The position numbers were made by a program, and so were the translations under genes. 64,000 bases of DNA from Jaltomata sinuosa. Its lineage: Eukaryota; Streptophyta; Magnoliopsida; Solanales; Solanaceae. This document shows, piece by piece, positions 25,722 to 37,096 of the stretch. Where the stretch lies: NCBI GenBank assembly GCA_003996215.1, contig QJPP01000031.1:62001-126000 (forward strand), in the 5' to 3' direction. The notes under the pieces were generated by a model. That model searched no databases. It saw nothing but the letters and a program-made list of their open reading frames with translations, and was not told where the DNA came from. Within the stretch, counting starts at the first letter, position 1; each line of letters begins with the position of its first letter.

Positions 25722-26854
25722 CATAGCCCCAGAGGCAGGCCTAGTATATAGCCATATGTTGTTGAGGATCCAACAGAGGCCCACGATAGTATAGTTAGAC
25801 ATCATAACCCACACCCTCAGTCACAACAAACAGAAGGGCCTACAATAGCCCCGATGCCTCCAGCCCCTCGGTCTGACCCCTCATACTAGGATATTAGGGG
25901 AGCCATTCACTTCTTTACCCAGATAGTTTCTGCTCAGAGATAGGAAGTAGCATCCCCTAGTATATCTTCCCAGGGAGAAGAATTTGGTTCCCATGTTTGA
26001 GAATTCTTGCATATGGGTCCTCTAGTTTTTATGGGGTCTAAGTCAATCAAGGATCCACAAAGATTCAGAAAATACTTAGGGGTCATTTGGTTAGGAACAA
26101 GTTATCTTAGGATAATTAATCTTGAGATTATTTATCCTACCATGTATATGGGATTACTTATCCCATCACTATGGTATTAATGGTGGAATAAATAATTTTA
26201 GGACTAACTAATACCTCTAATCAAATGTTAGATAAAATAATCCTGCATTTTATCTCAAGACTATTATACCTTATACCTCACACCAAATGACCCCTTAGGG
26301 TCATGAATATATCTGAGATAGAGAAAGTTGAGTTAGCAGTGTATAAGCTGAAGGACGTAGCTACATCTTCGTATGACATGTGGAAAGATTCTAGAGGAGC
26401 AGATATACCTCCATCTATTTGGAAGGAATTTACAAAGGTCTTTTTAGATCAATTCTTTCCTCAGGAGATTCAAGATGCATAGGCTGAAGAATTTTTTGCA
26501 CTTAAGCAGAATAAAATAAGTGTAAAAAGAATAGCATCAGATTCACTCATCTAGCTAGATTTGCATTAGAGATGGTCAATACTACACATTCCAAGGTACA
26601 TCGATTTGTGAGTGGTCTTAAATCTGACTTGATACAACCTTGGTCTATTATGACATTAGATAAAGAAATAGGCATTGCTCAGATAATCATATTTTCACAG
26701 CAAACTTAAGAGCTTCAACTGAAAATTAGAGCAGAGTGTCAGTGGGATCAGAGTAAGAGGGATAAAACATCTGGATTTTATTAGGGCAGTGATAGATCAT
26801 CTTCTAGCAGAGGGAAACAAAGGCCACCACTACTAGCCTATTCCATCACTTGAC
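25722..26854 (+). pseudogene. Element D gag, N-terminal two thirds, with MITE inside
   Basis: The frame from about 25722 reads SPRGRPS (start codon lost), VVEDPTEAH, a Pro/Gln-rich stretch, then GSKSIKDPQRFRKYL up to 26078, with several stops. After the MITE and a one-base frame change it reads MNISEIEKVELAVYKLKD, SSYDMWKDSR, IWKEFTKVFLDQFFPQEIQ and FALKQNKISV. This is the retrotransposon gag capsid domain (the WxxF...FLxxFFP pattern). A solo LTR interrupts it at 26855. The zinc knuckle lies on the other side at about 39208. Gag would form the particle that packages element RNA. Confidence 0.75.
26079..26294 (+). mobile_element. Tourist-like MITE (216 bp), TSD TTA
   Basis: Terminal inverted repeats ggggtcatttggt at the left and accaaatgacccc at the right are flanked by tta at 26076-26078 and 26295-26297. 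The interior is AT-rich and non-coding. Small size, the 3-bp TTA duplication and the G-rich termini fit PIF/Harbinger-derived Tourist MITEs. It lies in the gag of element D. The strand is arbitrary. Confidence 0.85.
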
Positions 26855-28130
26855 TATAATGACCCTTCTGGTCATTCACGCATTTTTGCCTTCTTTGTAC
26901 TGTTAGAGCTTTCTAATAGCAGCTCCAAGTCATTTATGGCTTACTGGTATTGGTAGTTTGGTGCCCTGGCCATTTGTTGGGTCGTTATGACCATTTCCCT
27001 ATTTTAGAGCTTTAACTTAGGAAATTATTGACTTTAGTCAATATTTTTAGCTAGTGTGCTCAGAATCAAATTTCGACAGTTTTGTTAGCTTGTGAACATG
27101 AATTTTGGTCTAGTTGAACCTTTAGTCAGGGTCTAGAAACTTCCAGTATGATTCTATCTCACTTTTTGAGATGTCAGGACAGTTGGAGTTAGAAGTTTGA
27201 GTTTGGTCAACTTTTGATGATCGGAGCATCAGATTCAAAATCCAATGGTTCCATCAGCTCCAGAATATTGAGTTTGGGTTAGGTAGGTGGTTGGTTCGGG
27301 TCTCGGGTAGGCTGGACTCATTTTGGGTGTTTGATTGGTTTTAGTAAGTGTTGACTTGGGTCAACATTCCTCCAAAATGATCTCATATGAAACTTTCATC
27401 AAATCCGTTGAGGTTGGAACTTCGTTTCCACTCTAGTTGCATCTTTGGTTTATGCGTATCGGGTTTTGATTATGCTCGGAACCTCCCATGGAAGTTTTTT
27501 ACTTTGCTGGTTTTTCTGCAGCAGAATTTTTCATTACCAATGGTGCCCAGGAAGCGTGATTGCACTATCTTGTGATTTCCTTTAGTGCCAATGGTGCCCG
27601 AGTAGTGCGATTGTACTAGCATGTGACCCTCCCTTCAGCACGATCGCGCCCGGGCAGCGCGATTATGCTGGTCTGTGACTTGCAACTTATAAAGCCTTCC
27701 CCTCGAATTTTCAGTTTATTTTCTCACGTCCCTCTCTCTCTAAAACATTTCCTCTCTCCTAAAATTTGTTCCAAATCATTATTCAAGCCATGGGAGTTCA
27801 TCTATTGGAGGATTTCTCATTTCCCCCTTCATTTGGTAAGTCTTCTTCCTTGAATTTCTTCCTTCTATGGCTAAAACCTCCATTGTTGTACTTACTTAGC
27901 TTGGGGGTTTCTTGTATGGGTTTTTAGCTGCTGGCTGGGTTGATTGTTTATGGCTTGCATATTTTATATTATTACCCTTACTCCCTCTCTCTATGGTACG
28001 TTTTTCCCCACTTTTGGTTCTTAATTTTGTAAGTTTTTGCATGTTCCCTCTTCTTCTCTGAGATGTTTTAGGCCCTTTCTTTACTCTTTTTTGCTCATTT
28101 TCGGAACATGCACTCATAGGAGTGTTGGGA

Positions 28131-30335
28131 TGTCACGCCCCGAGGCTACCCCCTTGATATAACACGGGACTTGGGACCATAAGTGCCCCATGCTAACCCT
28201 TGGTTATAGCATAACTCAGATAATTCAAGTAGACAAGTGGAAGCATAATAGGAAGATCCGAAATCAAATGTATAGATAATCAAGTCAAATAGGAATACAA
28301 ATCCAAAAGGAGACTCGCATACTGTTTATGTCTGAAAAGCCTCTAACTATCATAAAGAGTTGTTGGGATAAGCCCCCAGCTAACTAGGAACCTGAAATGA
28401 AAGCATAAAGATGGATGCACTAACTCTAGTCCTCGAATAATGAGGACTCACCAATAATCAACTGAATGTTTGGCGTAGCCTAGCATCGAGTCTGAGGGCA
28501 GGTGCCTGAATTGGCATCGTAAAAGGATGCAGCGCAAAATGTGTCAGCACTATAGTATATACATTATATTCAACAATAAATGAGCGTGCTTGAATCATCC
28601 TTGAAAGACTGAAACTATGCATAACAAGTGAATTCATGAGTAAAATCATAGTTAAACATAAGACATGAAAATAGAAGATCAACTTTCAAAAGTAGAGTAT
28701 CATATAACTTAAACTAAAAAAGCTTTAATACGGGAGTTTCTTATAACTGACAATAGACCATGTGAGCTACATGGAATCTAACTATATAACCCTAGTTAGC
28801 AAAGTTGTTCCGAACCCTGCCAAGGTAAAGAACACCATAATCTAACTATATCACCCTAGTTGGCAAAGCTTCCCTATGCCACGCTAAGGCAAGGGCACCA
28901 TGATAATAAAGAGTGGAACCACTTTAATAAGCCCATCGGGTGATACATGACCTACGCTGGCAATGTAGTTTTTGGACATGGGTAATCGAACCCTCGTCGC
29001 TCCATGCTAAATACTTCTCCCAAAACATATACATATAGCTCATAATACTTGTGACATATCTGATGTCAAAACTATTCATAACTTAGGTAGACATATCTGG
29101 ATGCCAAACCTTTCATAAAACATAGGGAGATATCTAATATTCAAAACTGTTGGAAAAGCATGAGGACATATCTGATGTCATGTAATTCACAAATCATGAG
29201 TCTTAAAGCTTTGCATAATCATAATTCAAAATATACTTTCCTTTCTAAAATCATAGTTTGAAGAATTAGGCATGCAATTTCATGAAAATAGAGGTCATGT
29301 TATCTAAACATACTAATTTTACTTGAAGACATGTAATTCAATGAAATCATGCTAGAATTCATCATTAACATATGAGCTTTTGTAAACACTTAAGGAACCT
29401 CAATTAAAACATGGATAATTAATAAGAAGTCATGAATTAATACTTTAAAACAAAGCCCATCAATTTCCCCCAATTTGGGTAAGAACCATAATTTAGAAAT
29501 ACATAAATTCAATTTAGAAGATTGGGGTTTTTGGCATAAGGGTGAAGAGATTCCCTTATTGAATACCCACTTACCTTGATTGAAGCTAACCCAACTGAAA
29601 TTGAAAATAAAAGGAGGCTTGAACTTGGAGCTTGAGACTTGGAGCTTGAGAGAGTTACTTTTCTCTTTTGGTAGATGAATGAGGAAATAAGAAGGGACTA
29701 AGGCTAAAAGGTTTAGAAATCATGCTAACAATGGCCAAAACGAACTCACTTAGGAGTTAAAATGGTGGGTTATGACTGAAATACTCCTGGGACTTAATTA
29801 AAAAAAACTGATAAAAGGCTCGGCTTCAGAGACCATGAGTCATTCTATGTGCCGTCTTCTTAAATGACGACCCGTCAACTGATCCATGGTTTCAAAAGCC
29901 ACTTCTGGGGGTCTACTGGAAATTCATTCCATGAGTCATACTACAGTCCGTGATTCAAAATGACAGACCATCCTGTTGACTCGTGGTTTGACTTAGGGAA
30001 CTGGGAATCCTCTGATCCTCAGGAACTATGGATGGAAGGATGACTCGTTGTTCAAGATGATGGGTCGTCAACTAACTCTTCATATGCAGGACCCTTCATG
30101 GGGGTCCTCTGGAACTATGAACTACGAGTCCACAGGACGGGCCATGGTTCCATACCATGAATCATCGAATAACTCGTAGACTGACGGAAAAATAGTGCCA
30201 ACAAGCAGACCACGGGTCAGACTACAGATTGTTGTCCAGGACTATGGTCCGTGAATTGATCCGTGATTCCTGGGACTTACATAGTTTTTCAGAAATTTTA
30301 AGATTAAAAGCTGAATCAAATTTTGGGGTCTTACA
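28131..30335 (-). repeat. Element B 3' LTR (2205 bp)
   Basis: Plus-strand ends are tgtcacgccc and ggggtcttaca. It contains a two-copy 64-bp tandem (28775-28838 and 28839-28902, each with a ccctagttggcaaag-like core). It also contains about four ~38-bp copies of a gacatatctgatgtc motif at 29053-29200. A promoter-side motif cluster lies at 29830-30270, with repeated bits such as gaccatgag, gatccatgg and gactcgtgg. It is about 0.5 kb longer than the 5' LTR because of a deletion in the latter. Confidence 0.9.
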
Positions 30336-30352
30336 ATATCTCCCCCTTGGGA
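30336..30352 (-). promoter_or_regulatory. Polypurine tract of element B
   Basis: Read on the minus strand, tcccaagggggagatat stands directly before the 3' LTR. This is the plus-strand priming site. Confidence 0.85.
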
Positions 30353-30568
30353 TCATTCATCCTTGAATGAAGACTAAGCAAGGAAAATTGGAGAGAAAAC
30401 AGCCCAACCAAACAATAAAACATAAAACCCAAGAGTAAACATGAAACCTGGGCTTTTTAACTTAAAACATGATTGAACTAACTTCGGAAAACATGAATGC
30501 ATGTTAGGATCATGAGAGAAACTGATGGAATAGAATCAGAGGGACATACTAAGAATGGAACTATAACC

Positions 30569-30997
30569 TCAAGCAAAAATAGAGTCAGAAGGGAAGAGAT
30601 GAGGGTAGTTGGCCTTCATGACTGACTCTGCTTCCCAAGTAGCTCCCTTGACTAGCTGATTTCTCCAAAGGACTTTTACCGAGGCGACCTCTTTGTTTCT
30701 CAACCTCCAAACCTGACGATCAAGGATCTCTACGGGAACCTCCTCATAAGTGAGATTATCCTTCAGACCCACATCCTCCAAAGGAATAATCAAAGATGGA
30801 TCACCAACATACTTCTTCAACAAGGACATATGGAAAATCGGATGAACCTCTTCTAAATCCAATGGCAAGTCCAACTCATAAGCAACACTTCCAACTCTCC
30901 TCAAAATTTGATAAGGAACTACAAAATGGGGTCTAAGCTTCCCTTTCTTGCCAAATCTCATCACACTCTTCATGGGTGACACCTTCAAAAAAACCAA
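30569..30997 (-). pseudogene. Element B integrase C-terminus with chromodomain
   Basis: A 142-codon open block starts MVFLKVSPMKSVMRFGKKGK, continues LRPHFVVPYQILRRVGSVAYELDLP, then VHPIFHMSLLKKYVGDP. It ends with the chromodomain EILDRQVWRLRNKEVASVKV, LWRNQLVKGATWEAE and YPHLFPSD before a stop. The GPF/GPY-like module (here VVPYQI in place of IGPYQI) and the chromodomain are those of plant chromoviruses. This part is fully open. Confidence 0.85.
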
Positions 30998-31870
30998 TTC
31001 ATCAACTTGGAACTACAACTCTCTTCTTCTCACATCTGCATATGATTTCTGTCGACACTAAGCGGTCTTCAATCTTTCCATAATGATTTGAACCTTCTCC
31101 ATAGTCTCATGAACTTAATTTGGACCAATCAAAACTGACTCACCTACCTCAAACCAACCAATAGGATATCTACACCTCCAACTATAAAGTGCCCCATAAG
31201 GAGCCATCTGGATGCTAGAGTGAAAGTTGTTGTTGTAGGAAAACTCAATAAGAGGTAAGTGATCATTCCAACTACCCTTGAAATCAATCACACAAGCTCT
31301 CAACATATCCTCCAATGTATGAATAGTATGCTCTGCCTGGCTATCCATTTGTGGGTGAAAAGTTGTGCTAAGCTTCACCAGAGTACCAAGACCTCTCTGA
31401 AACGATGTCCAAAATTGGGATGTAAACTGAGTACCACTATCTGAAATGATGGGAAATGGAACACCATGCAATCGGACTATCTCACGGATATAGAGTCTGG
31501 CATAATCCTCAGCTTAATCAGTAGTCTTGACAGGCAAGAAGTTGGTTGATTTGGTCATCCTGTTGACAATCACCCAAATAGAATTGTGTTGCCTTCGAGT
31601 ACAACGCAACCCTGTAATAAAGTCCATATTGATCGCTTACCACTTCCAAGTAGGAAGGTCAATATCCTGAGTCATACCACCAGGTCGCTGATGCTCTACC
31701 TTCACTTGCTAACAGTTGGGACACTTAGCCACAAAGCCGACTATGTCCCTCTTCATATCATTCCACCAATAGACTTTCCATAGATCACGGTACATCTTGG
31801 TAGCACCAGGGTGAATAGAATATCTTGAACTATGAGCCTCAGGCAAAATCTGTTTTCTCAACCCACCTAC
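30998..31870 (-). pseudogene. Element B integrase, zinc-binding domain and catalytic core
   Basis: Minus-strand reading gives the HHCC region at about 31850-31690 (AHSSRYSIHPGATKMYRDL, then KCPNC). Next comes NMDFITGL near 31650, with the first catalytic Asp. The block 31471-31115 follows: SDSGTQFTSQFW (usual DRGTQF, second Asp kept), then AEHTIHTLEDML with the catalytic Glu, and a PYGALY...PIGWFEVGE block. Stops occur at several points, including after KCPNC and before IGPN is complete. The DDE residues are recognisable but the frame is broken. Confidence 0.8.
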
Positions 31871-31989
31871 ATCTAGCACACACAATCAACCCTGATAACG
31901 GAGCACACCATCTCCCCCTTGGGAAAAAATCTCAACCCTTTGCTAATGGACTAAACCCTTTAGCTGAAGCAAAATAGGATCACTGTCTT

Positions 31990-32800
31990 GCTTTGCCTTC
32001 ACTTCATCTACCAAAGATGATTCGGAACCATTCTGAATAATAACGCCATATTATGTTGAGTCCATAAGGCAAACTCCTAACCGAGCAAGCCTATGAACCT
32101 TCTTAACCAATTCCTTCTTCCCGTCCTCAACCAAAGACACACTACCTATGGACAATCTACTAAGTGCATCATCCACTACATTGGCCTTGCCCATATGGTA
32201 AAGCACACTCATGTCATAATCCTTAAGGAGCTCAAGCCATCTCCTTTGATGAAGATTCAATTCCTTCTGAGAGACACATACTGACAACTCTTATGATCAG
32301 TGAATATATCCACGTTTACACCATACAAGTAATGTCTCTAAATCTTCAAAGCAAAGACCACGGCTGCTAACTCAAGATCATGAGTAGGGTAGTTCTTCTC
32401 ATGGATATTAAGCTATCTAGAAGCATAAGCAATCACCTTACCACTCTTCATCAAAACACAACCTAAACAAATTCTAGAAGTATCACAATACATATCAAAG
32501 TCATCCAAACCCTCGGGTAGGGTCAACACTGGCGCTGTGGTTAACCTAGTCTTCAATTCCTGAAAGTTCTTCTCACAAAGACTAGACCACTAAAATTTCA
32601 CCTTCTTCTGAGTCAATCGAGTAAAGGAGGCAGCAATGGAAGAAAACCCCTCCATAAATCTCCTGTAGTAATCGGCCAAACACAAAAAGCTCCTAATATC
32701 ATACGGGAAAGTGGGTCTAGGCCAGTTCTTTACTGCCTCAATCTTTTGACAAACAACTCAAATACCATCTTTAGTCACAATGTGACCAAGAAAAGCAAGA
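31990..32800 (-). pseudogene. Element B RNase H and tether
   Basis: Minus-strand peptides include the RNase H core around 32600-32340 with stops. The block 32287-32051 reads QKELNLHQRRWLELLKDYDM, then LYHMGKANVVDDALSRLS and KKELVKKVHRLARLGV. The final Asp-containing ANVVDDALSR motif is present. The region joins RT (upstream) to integrase (downstream) as usual for Ty3/gypsy. Confidence 0.75.
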
Positions 32801-32809
32801 GACTGCATC

Positions 32810-33606
32810 TAAAACTCACACTTGCTGAACTTAGCAAATAATTGTCGATCCTTGAGAGTTTGCAACACAACTCTCAAATGGATCGCATGCTCCTTTTCAC
32901 TCTAGGAATAGATAAGAATATCATCAATGAAAACAATCACAAACATATCTAGCTACTGTTTGAACACACAGTTCATCAAATCCATAAAGGCTGCAAGAGC
33001 ATTCGTTAAGACAAAAGATATAACCACAAATTCATAATGACCATACCGAGTTCTGAAAGCTATCTTCGGAATATAAAACTCTCTAACACAAAGATGATGA
33101 TAATTGGATCTAAGGTCGATCTTGGAAAAGAAACTGGCACCCTGAAGCTGATCGAACAAGTCATCAATTCTAGGAATGGGATACTTATTCTTAATTGTGA
33201 CCTTGTTCAACTGATGGTAGTCGATACACTTTCTGAGGGAACCATCTTTATTTCACACGAACAAGACTGGAGCACCCCATGGAGAGATGCTGGGTCGAAT
33301 AAAACCCTTAACAAGGAGATATTTCAACTGCTCCTTCAATTCCTTAAGTTCCATGGGAGCCATTCTATAAGGAGGAATAGAGATAGGATTTGTATCTGGA
33401 AAAAGATCTATTCCAAAGTCGATCTCCCGCTCAGGAGGGACTACGAGTAAATCTTTGGGAAACACTTCTGGGAACTCATTCACAATAGGAATAAAATGAA
33501 GTGATGGGGTTTCAGACTCCATGTCCATAACCCGAACTATATGATAAACATAACCCTTAGAAATCATCTTCCTAGCCTTAAGATAAGATATGAAATGACC
33601 TTTCAA
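32810..33606 (-). pseudogene. Element B reverse transcriptase
   Basis: The block 33606-33253 carries FISYLKARKMISKGYVYH, FPEVFPKDL, EIDFGIDLFPDTNPISIPPY, RMAPMELKELKEQL and GFIRPSISPWGAPVLFV. A stop follows, then 33210-32953 with MNKVTIKNKYPIPRIDDLFD, KIDLRSNYHH and RTRYGHYEFVV. The catalytic block IVFIDDILIYS is at about 32945-32905 with both Asp residues intact, and a stop lies just before it. Overall this is a nearly full gypsy RT broken by a few nonsense changes. Confidence 0.85.
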
Positions 33607-33621
33607 GGATGGAGGACTACC

Positions 33622-33985
33622 TTAACACTCTAAGACAGGTTCATTTGGAAACTTGAAACTTACAACTTGAGTACGATAATCAACCAAGGCATAACAAGCA
33701 TACAACCAATCCATACCAAGAATAACATCAAAATCAGTCATCTCTAACTTTACTAGATCTGTTGAAATGACTCTATGGAGTACTGAGATAGGGCAATTTT
33801 GGTAGATTCTTTTGGCTAGGACTGACTCACCAATAGGAGTAGAAACACAATAGGGTTCTAAAAGCTGATCCGGAAAAATCTCAAATTGCATACTACATAA
33901 GGGGTCACAAAAGATAGAGAGGCACCAGGGTCTAATAGAGCATACACATCCAGAGAGAAGACTTTAAACATACCAGTAACAACAT
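33622..33985 (-). pseudogene. Element B retropepsin-like protease
   Basis: The minus strand reads DVYALLDPGASLSFVTPYVV with the active-site Asp (DPG in place of DSG), then FEIFPDQLLEPYCVSTPIGE, and MTDFDVILGMDWLYACYALVDY. Strand and position between gag and RT are as expected. A stop lies after FPNEPVLEC at about 33622. Confidence 0.8.
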
Positions 33986-33989
33986 CCGG

Positions 33990-35172
33990 TGAATTCTCCT
34001 GGTCCTGTCGAGAGGACATGGCATAAAAGCAATTCTGGCGTTGACCACCAGAACTAGAAGCAGTACTCTGCTGGGCAGGTCGACCTCCTTAAGCAGCTAG
34101 GGCAGACTGAGTCCTGCCACCACCTTGTCCCTTCTTAGCTGAAGGGCAATCTCTAATCCTGTGACCAACCTGGACACATCCAAAACAACCACCTGAATGA
34201 GCTAGACACTCGTCGAGATGATTCTTTCCACATTTGGTGCAAATGGGGTAGGAAGGCCCCTTTGCACCACTCCCCTGATAATAAGAGCTCGCACCTATAC
34301 CAGACTAATTATGACGAGGCCTAGAGGCCTGAGAAGGAGCACTAGCAGTAGAATGCACAGGTCCTGATGACCTCTTCTGAAAGGAAGATTTATGTCTGCC
34401 TCTGGACTTCTGATGGCTAAATTATGAACCCCTCATATCTGACTTTTTTGTTCTCCTTAGCCATCTCCCTAAGTTTGTCTCCCTCAATCTGGTGAGCATA
34501 AGTCATAAGTCTGGAGATACTCATGTTACTCAACAACATAACATATCTACACTCCTTTTTTACCAAATCCGAGACTCCATAGATATACTTGCTCATCTTA
34601 TCCTGTGGGTCAGCCACCATAGTAGGAGCATATCTGGAAAGTTGAGTGAACCTCAACCCATACTCCTGAACAGTCATGGATCCTTGTCTCAAGTTTAGAA
34701 ACTCCTCGGCCTTCACTTGCCTTAACTCCCTCGGGAAGAACTAGTCAAGAAAATCCCTCTCGAAACACTCCCAAGTCATAGGGACCACGTCCCTAGCCCT
34801 AGATTCCTTTCATTCTATGAACCATATATGAGCTACATCCTTGAGTTGATAGGATGCTAACTCAACACTATCAACACCAGCCACTTACATCACATCAAAG
34901 ATATTCTTCACTTTATTGATAAAATTTAATGGATCCTCACATACTTTCAAACCCCAGAACTCAGGTGGGTTCATACGGATAAAATCACAAATTCGGGATG
35001 CCACCCCACCTTCAGGTTAGACCGGGATAGGAGCCGGCTAGTTGTCCTGAGTGGCCATAGTTTGGGCTACCATGTGCATGGCATTCCTAAACTTCTCATT
35101 AGTGACCTCGGGGGCAGGAACTGGAGAAGCAACATTTCGACCGGCTTGGTGAGGCATAACACGTCGAGGCAT
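33990..35172 (-). pseudogene. Element B gag
   Basis: ATG at 35172 begins MPRRVMPHQAGRNVASPVPA, the same basic start style as element C, and lies ~210 bases inside the 5' LTR. Stops follow. An open capsid block at 34716-34417 has LRQGSMTVQEYGLRFTQLSR and SRLMTYAHQIEGDKLREMAK. The nucleocapsid reads CTKCGKNHLDEC, then the CCHC knuckle CFGCVQVGHRIRDC at about 34160-34200. Gag runs on towards protease in what was a gag-pol fusion. Confidence 0.8.
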
Positions 35173-35361
35173 AATCTAAAATATACAAGGTAAGGATTAG
35201 AGGGATATTAGAGTTAAACTCTATCGCGCGATATGATCATGAAAGAAGTGAAGTTTTTCTAAGACATCTCATAGCCTCCCTCTCATAAGTGTGGTGCACT
35301 TCATCCACATACAAGAGACTCTACTCAATACGGCTTTTAGACATCCTAGGACTCTTGAACC

Positions 35362-35381
35362 TGAGGCTCTGATACTAAGTT
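35362..35381 (-). promoter_or_regulatory. Primer-binding site of element B
   Basis: The minus strand reads ttagtatcagagcctcaggt next to the LTR edge. This is the initiator Met-tRNA type with one base changed (tagtatc for tggtatc). Confidence 0.75.
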
Positions 35382-37096
35382 CTTCATGCCCCGAGACTAC
35401 CCCCTTGACGTAACAAGGGACCTGGGACAACAAGTGCCCCAAGCTAACCCTTAGTCATAGCATAACTCAGATAATTCAAGTATACAAATGGAAGCATAAT
35501 AGGAAGATCAAAAATTAAATGTATAGATAATAAAGTCAAATAGGAATAAAAATCCAAAAGGAGACTCACAGACTGTCTATGTCTGAAAAGCCTCTAACTG
35601 TCATAGAGAGTTAATGGGACAAGCCCCTAGCTAACTCGGAACCTAAAATAAAAGCATAAAGATGGACGCCCTAAATCTAGTCCCCATATAATGAGGACTC
35701 AACAATAATCAGCTGAATATTTGGCATAGCCTAGCCACGAGTCTGAGGGTAGGTGCCTAAATTTGCATCATAAAAGGATGCAGCGCCAAAAACGTCAGTA
35801 TTATAGGATGTACTGAATATATGAGTCTATGCAACAATAAATGTAAACGTTCTTGAATCATGCTTGAAATAGTGTAACCATGCATAACAAGAGAATTCAT
35901 GAGTAAAATCATAGTTAAACATAAGACATGAAAATAGAAGATCAACTTTCAAAAGTAGAGTATCATATAACTTAAACTGAAAAGCTTTCATACGGGAGTT
36001 TCTTATAATCGACAATAGACTATGTGAGCTACATGGAATCTAACTATGTAACCCTAGTTAGCAAAGTTGTTCCAAACCCTGCCAAGGTAAAGAACACTAT
36101 AATCCAACTATATCACCCTAATTGGCAAAGTTTCCCTATGCCCCGCTAAGGCAAGGGAACCATGATAATAAAATGTGGAACCACTTTTATAAGCCCATTG
36201 GGTGATACATAATATACGCTGGCAATGTAGTTTTTAGACTTGGATGATCAAACACTCGTCGGTCGGTGCTAAATACTACTCCCAAAACATATACATATAG
36301 CTCATAATACTTGTGACATATCTGATGTCAAAACTGTTCATAACTTAGGTAGACATATCTGGATGCCAAACCTTTTATAAAATATCGGGACATATCTAAT
36401 ATCCAAAACTGTTGGAAAAGCATGAGGACATATATGATGCCATGCAATTCACAAATCATGAGTCTTAAAGCTTTGCATAATCATAATTCAAAATATACTT
36501 TCCTTTCTAAAATCATTGTTTGAAGAATTAGGCATGCAATTTCATGAAAATAGAGGTCATTTTATCTAAACATACCAATTTTACTTGAAAACATGCAATT
36601 CAATGAAATCATGCTAGAATTTATCATCAACATATGGGCTTTTGTAAACACTTAAGGAACCTCAATTAAAACATGGATAATGAATAAGAAGTCATGAATT
36701 AATACAGTCCATGATTCAGAATGACAGACCATCCTATTGACTCATTGTTTGACTTAGAGAACTGGGGATCCTCTGATCCTCAGGAACTAGGGATGGAAGG
36801 ACGACCTATTGTTCAAGATGATGGTTCATCAACCAACTCTTCATTTGTAGGACCCTTTATGGGGGTCCTATAGAACTATAAACTACGAGTCCACAGGACG
36901 GGCCGTGGTTCCAAACCACGAACCATCAAATGACTCATAGACTGAGGGAAGAACACTGCCAAATAGCAGACCACGTGTCAGACTATGGATCGTGGTCTAG
37001 GACTATGGTCCATGATCTGATCCGTGATCCCTGGGAATTTCACAGTTTTTCAGAAATTTCAAGTTTAAAAGCTGAATCAAATTTCGGGGTGTTACA
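35382..37096 (-). repeat. Element B 5' LTR with ~0.5-kb internal deletion (1715 bp)
   Basis: It aligns with the 3' LTR throughout but jumps from the equivalent of 29443 to that of 29945. The junction at 36703-36705 keeps the trinucleotide tac that is present at both breakpoints. The inner end is mutated to cttcatgcc where the 3' LTR has tgtcacgcc. The outer end gtgttaca abuts the tggga duplication. Confidence 0.9.

Larger units (their letters stand above)
28131..37096 (-). mobile_element. Element B: complete 8966-bp Ty3/gypsy chromovirus, TSD TGGGA
   Basis: It is flanked by tggga at 28126-28130 and 37097-37101. Order on the minus strand: 5' LTR (37096-35382), primer site, gag from ATG 35172, protease, RT, RNase H, integrase, chromodomain, polypurine tract, 3' LTR (30335-28131). 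All domains are present and collinear with no nested insertion, so it is one of the younger layers. Scattered stop codons and an internal deletion in the 5' LTR make it inactive. LTR termini and gag are similar to element C. Confidence 0.95.
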
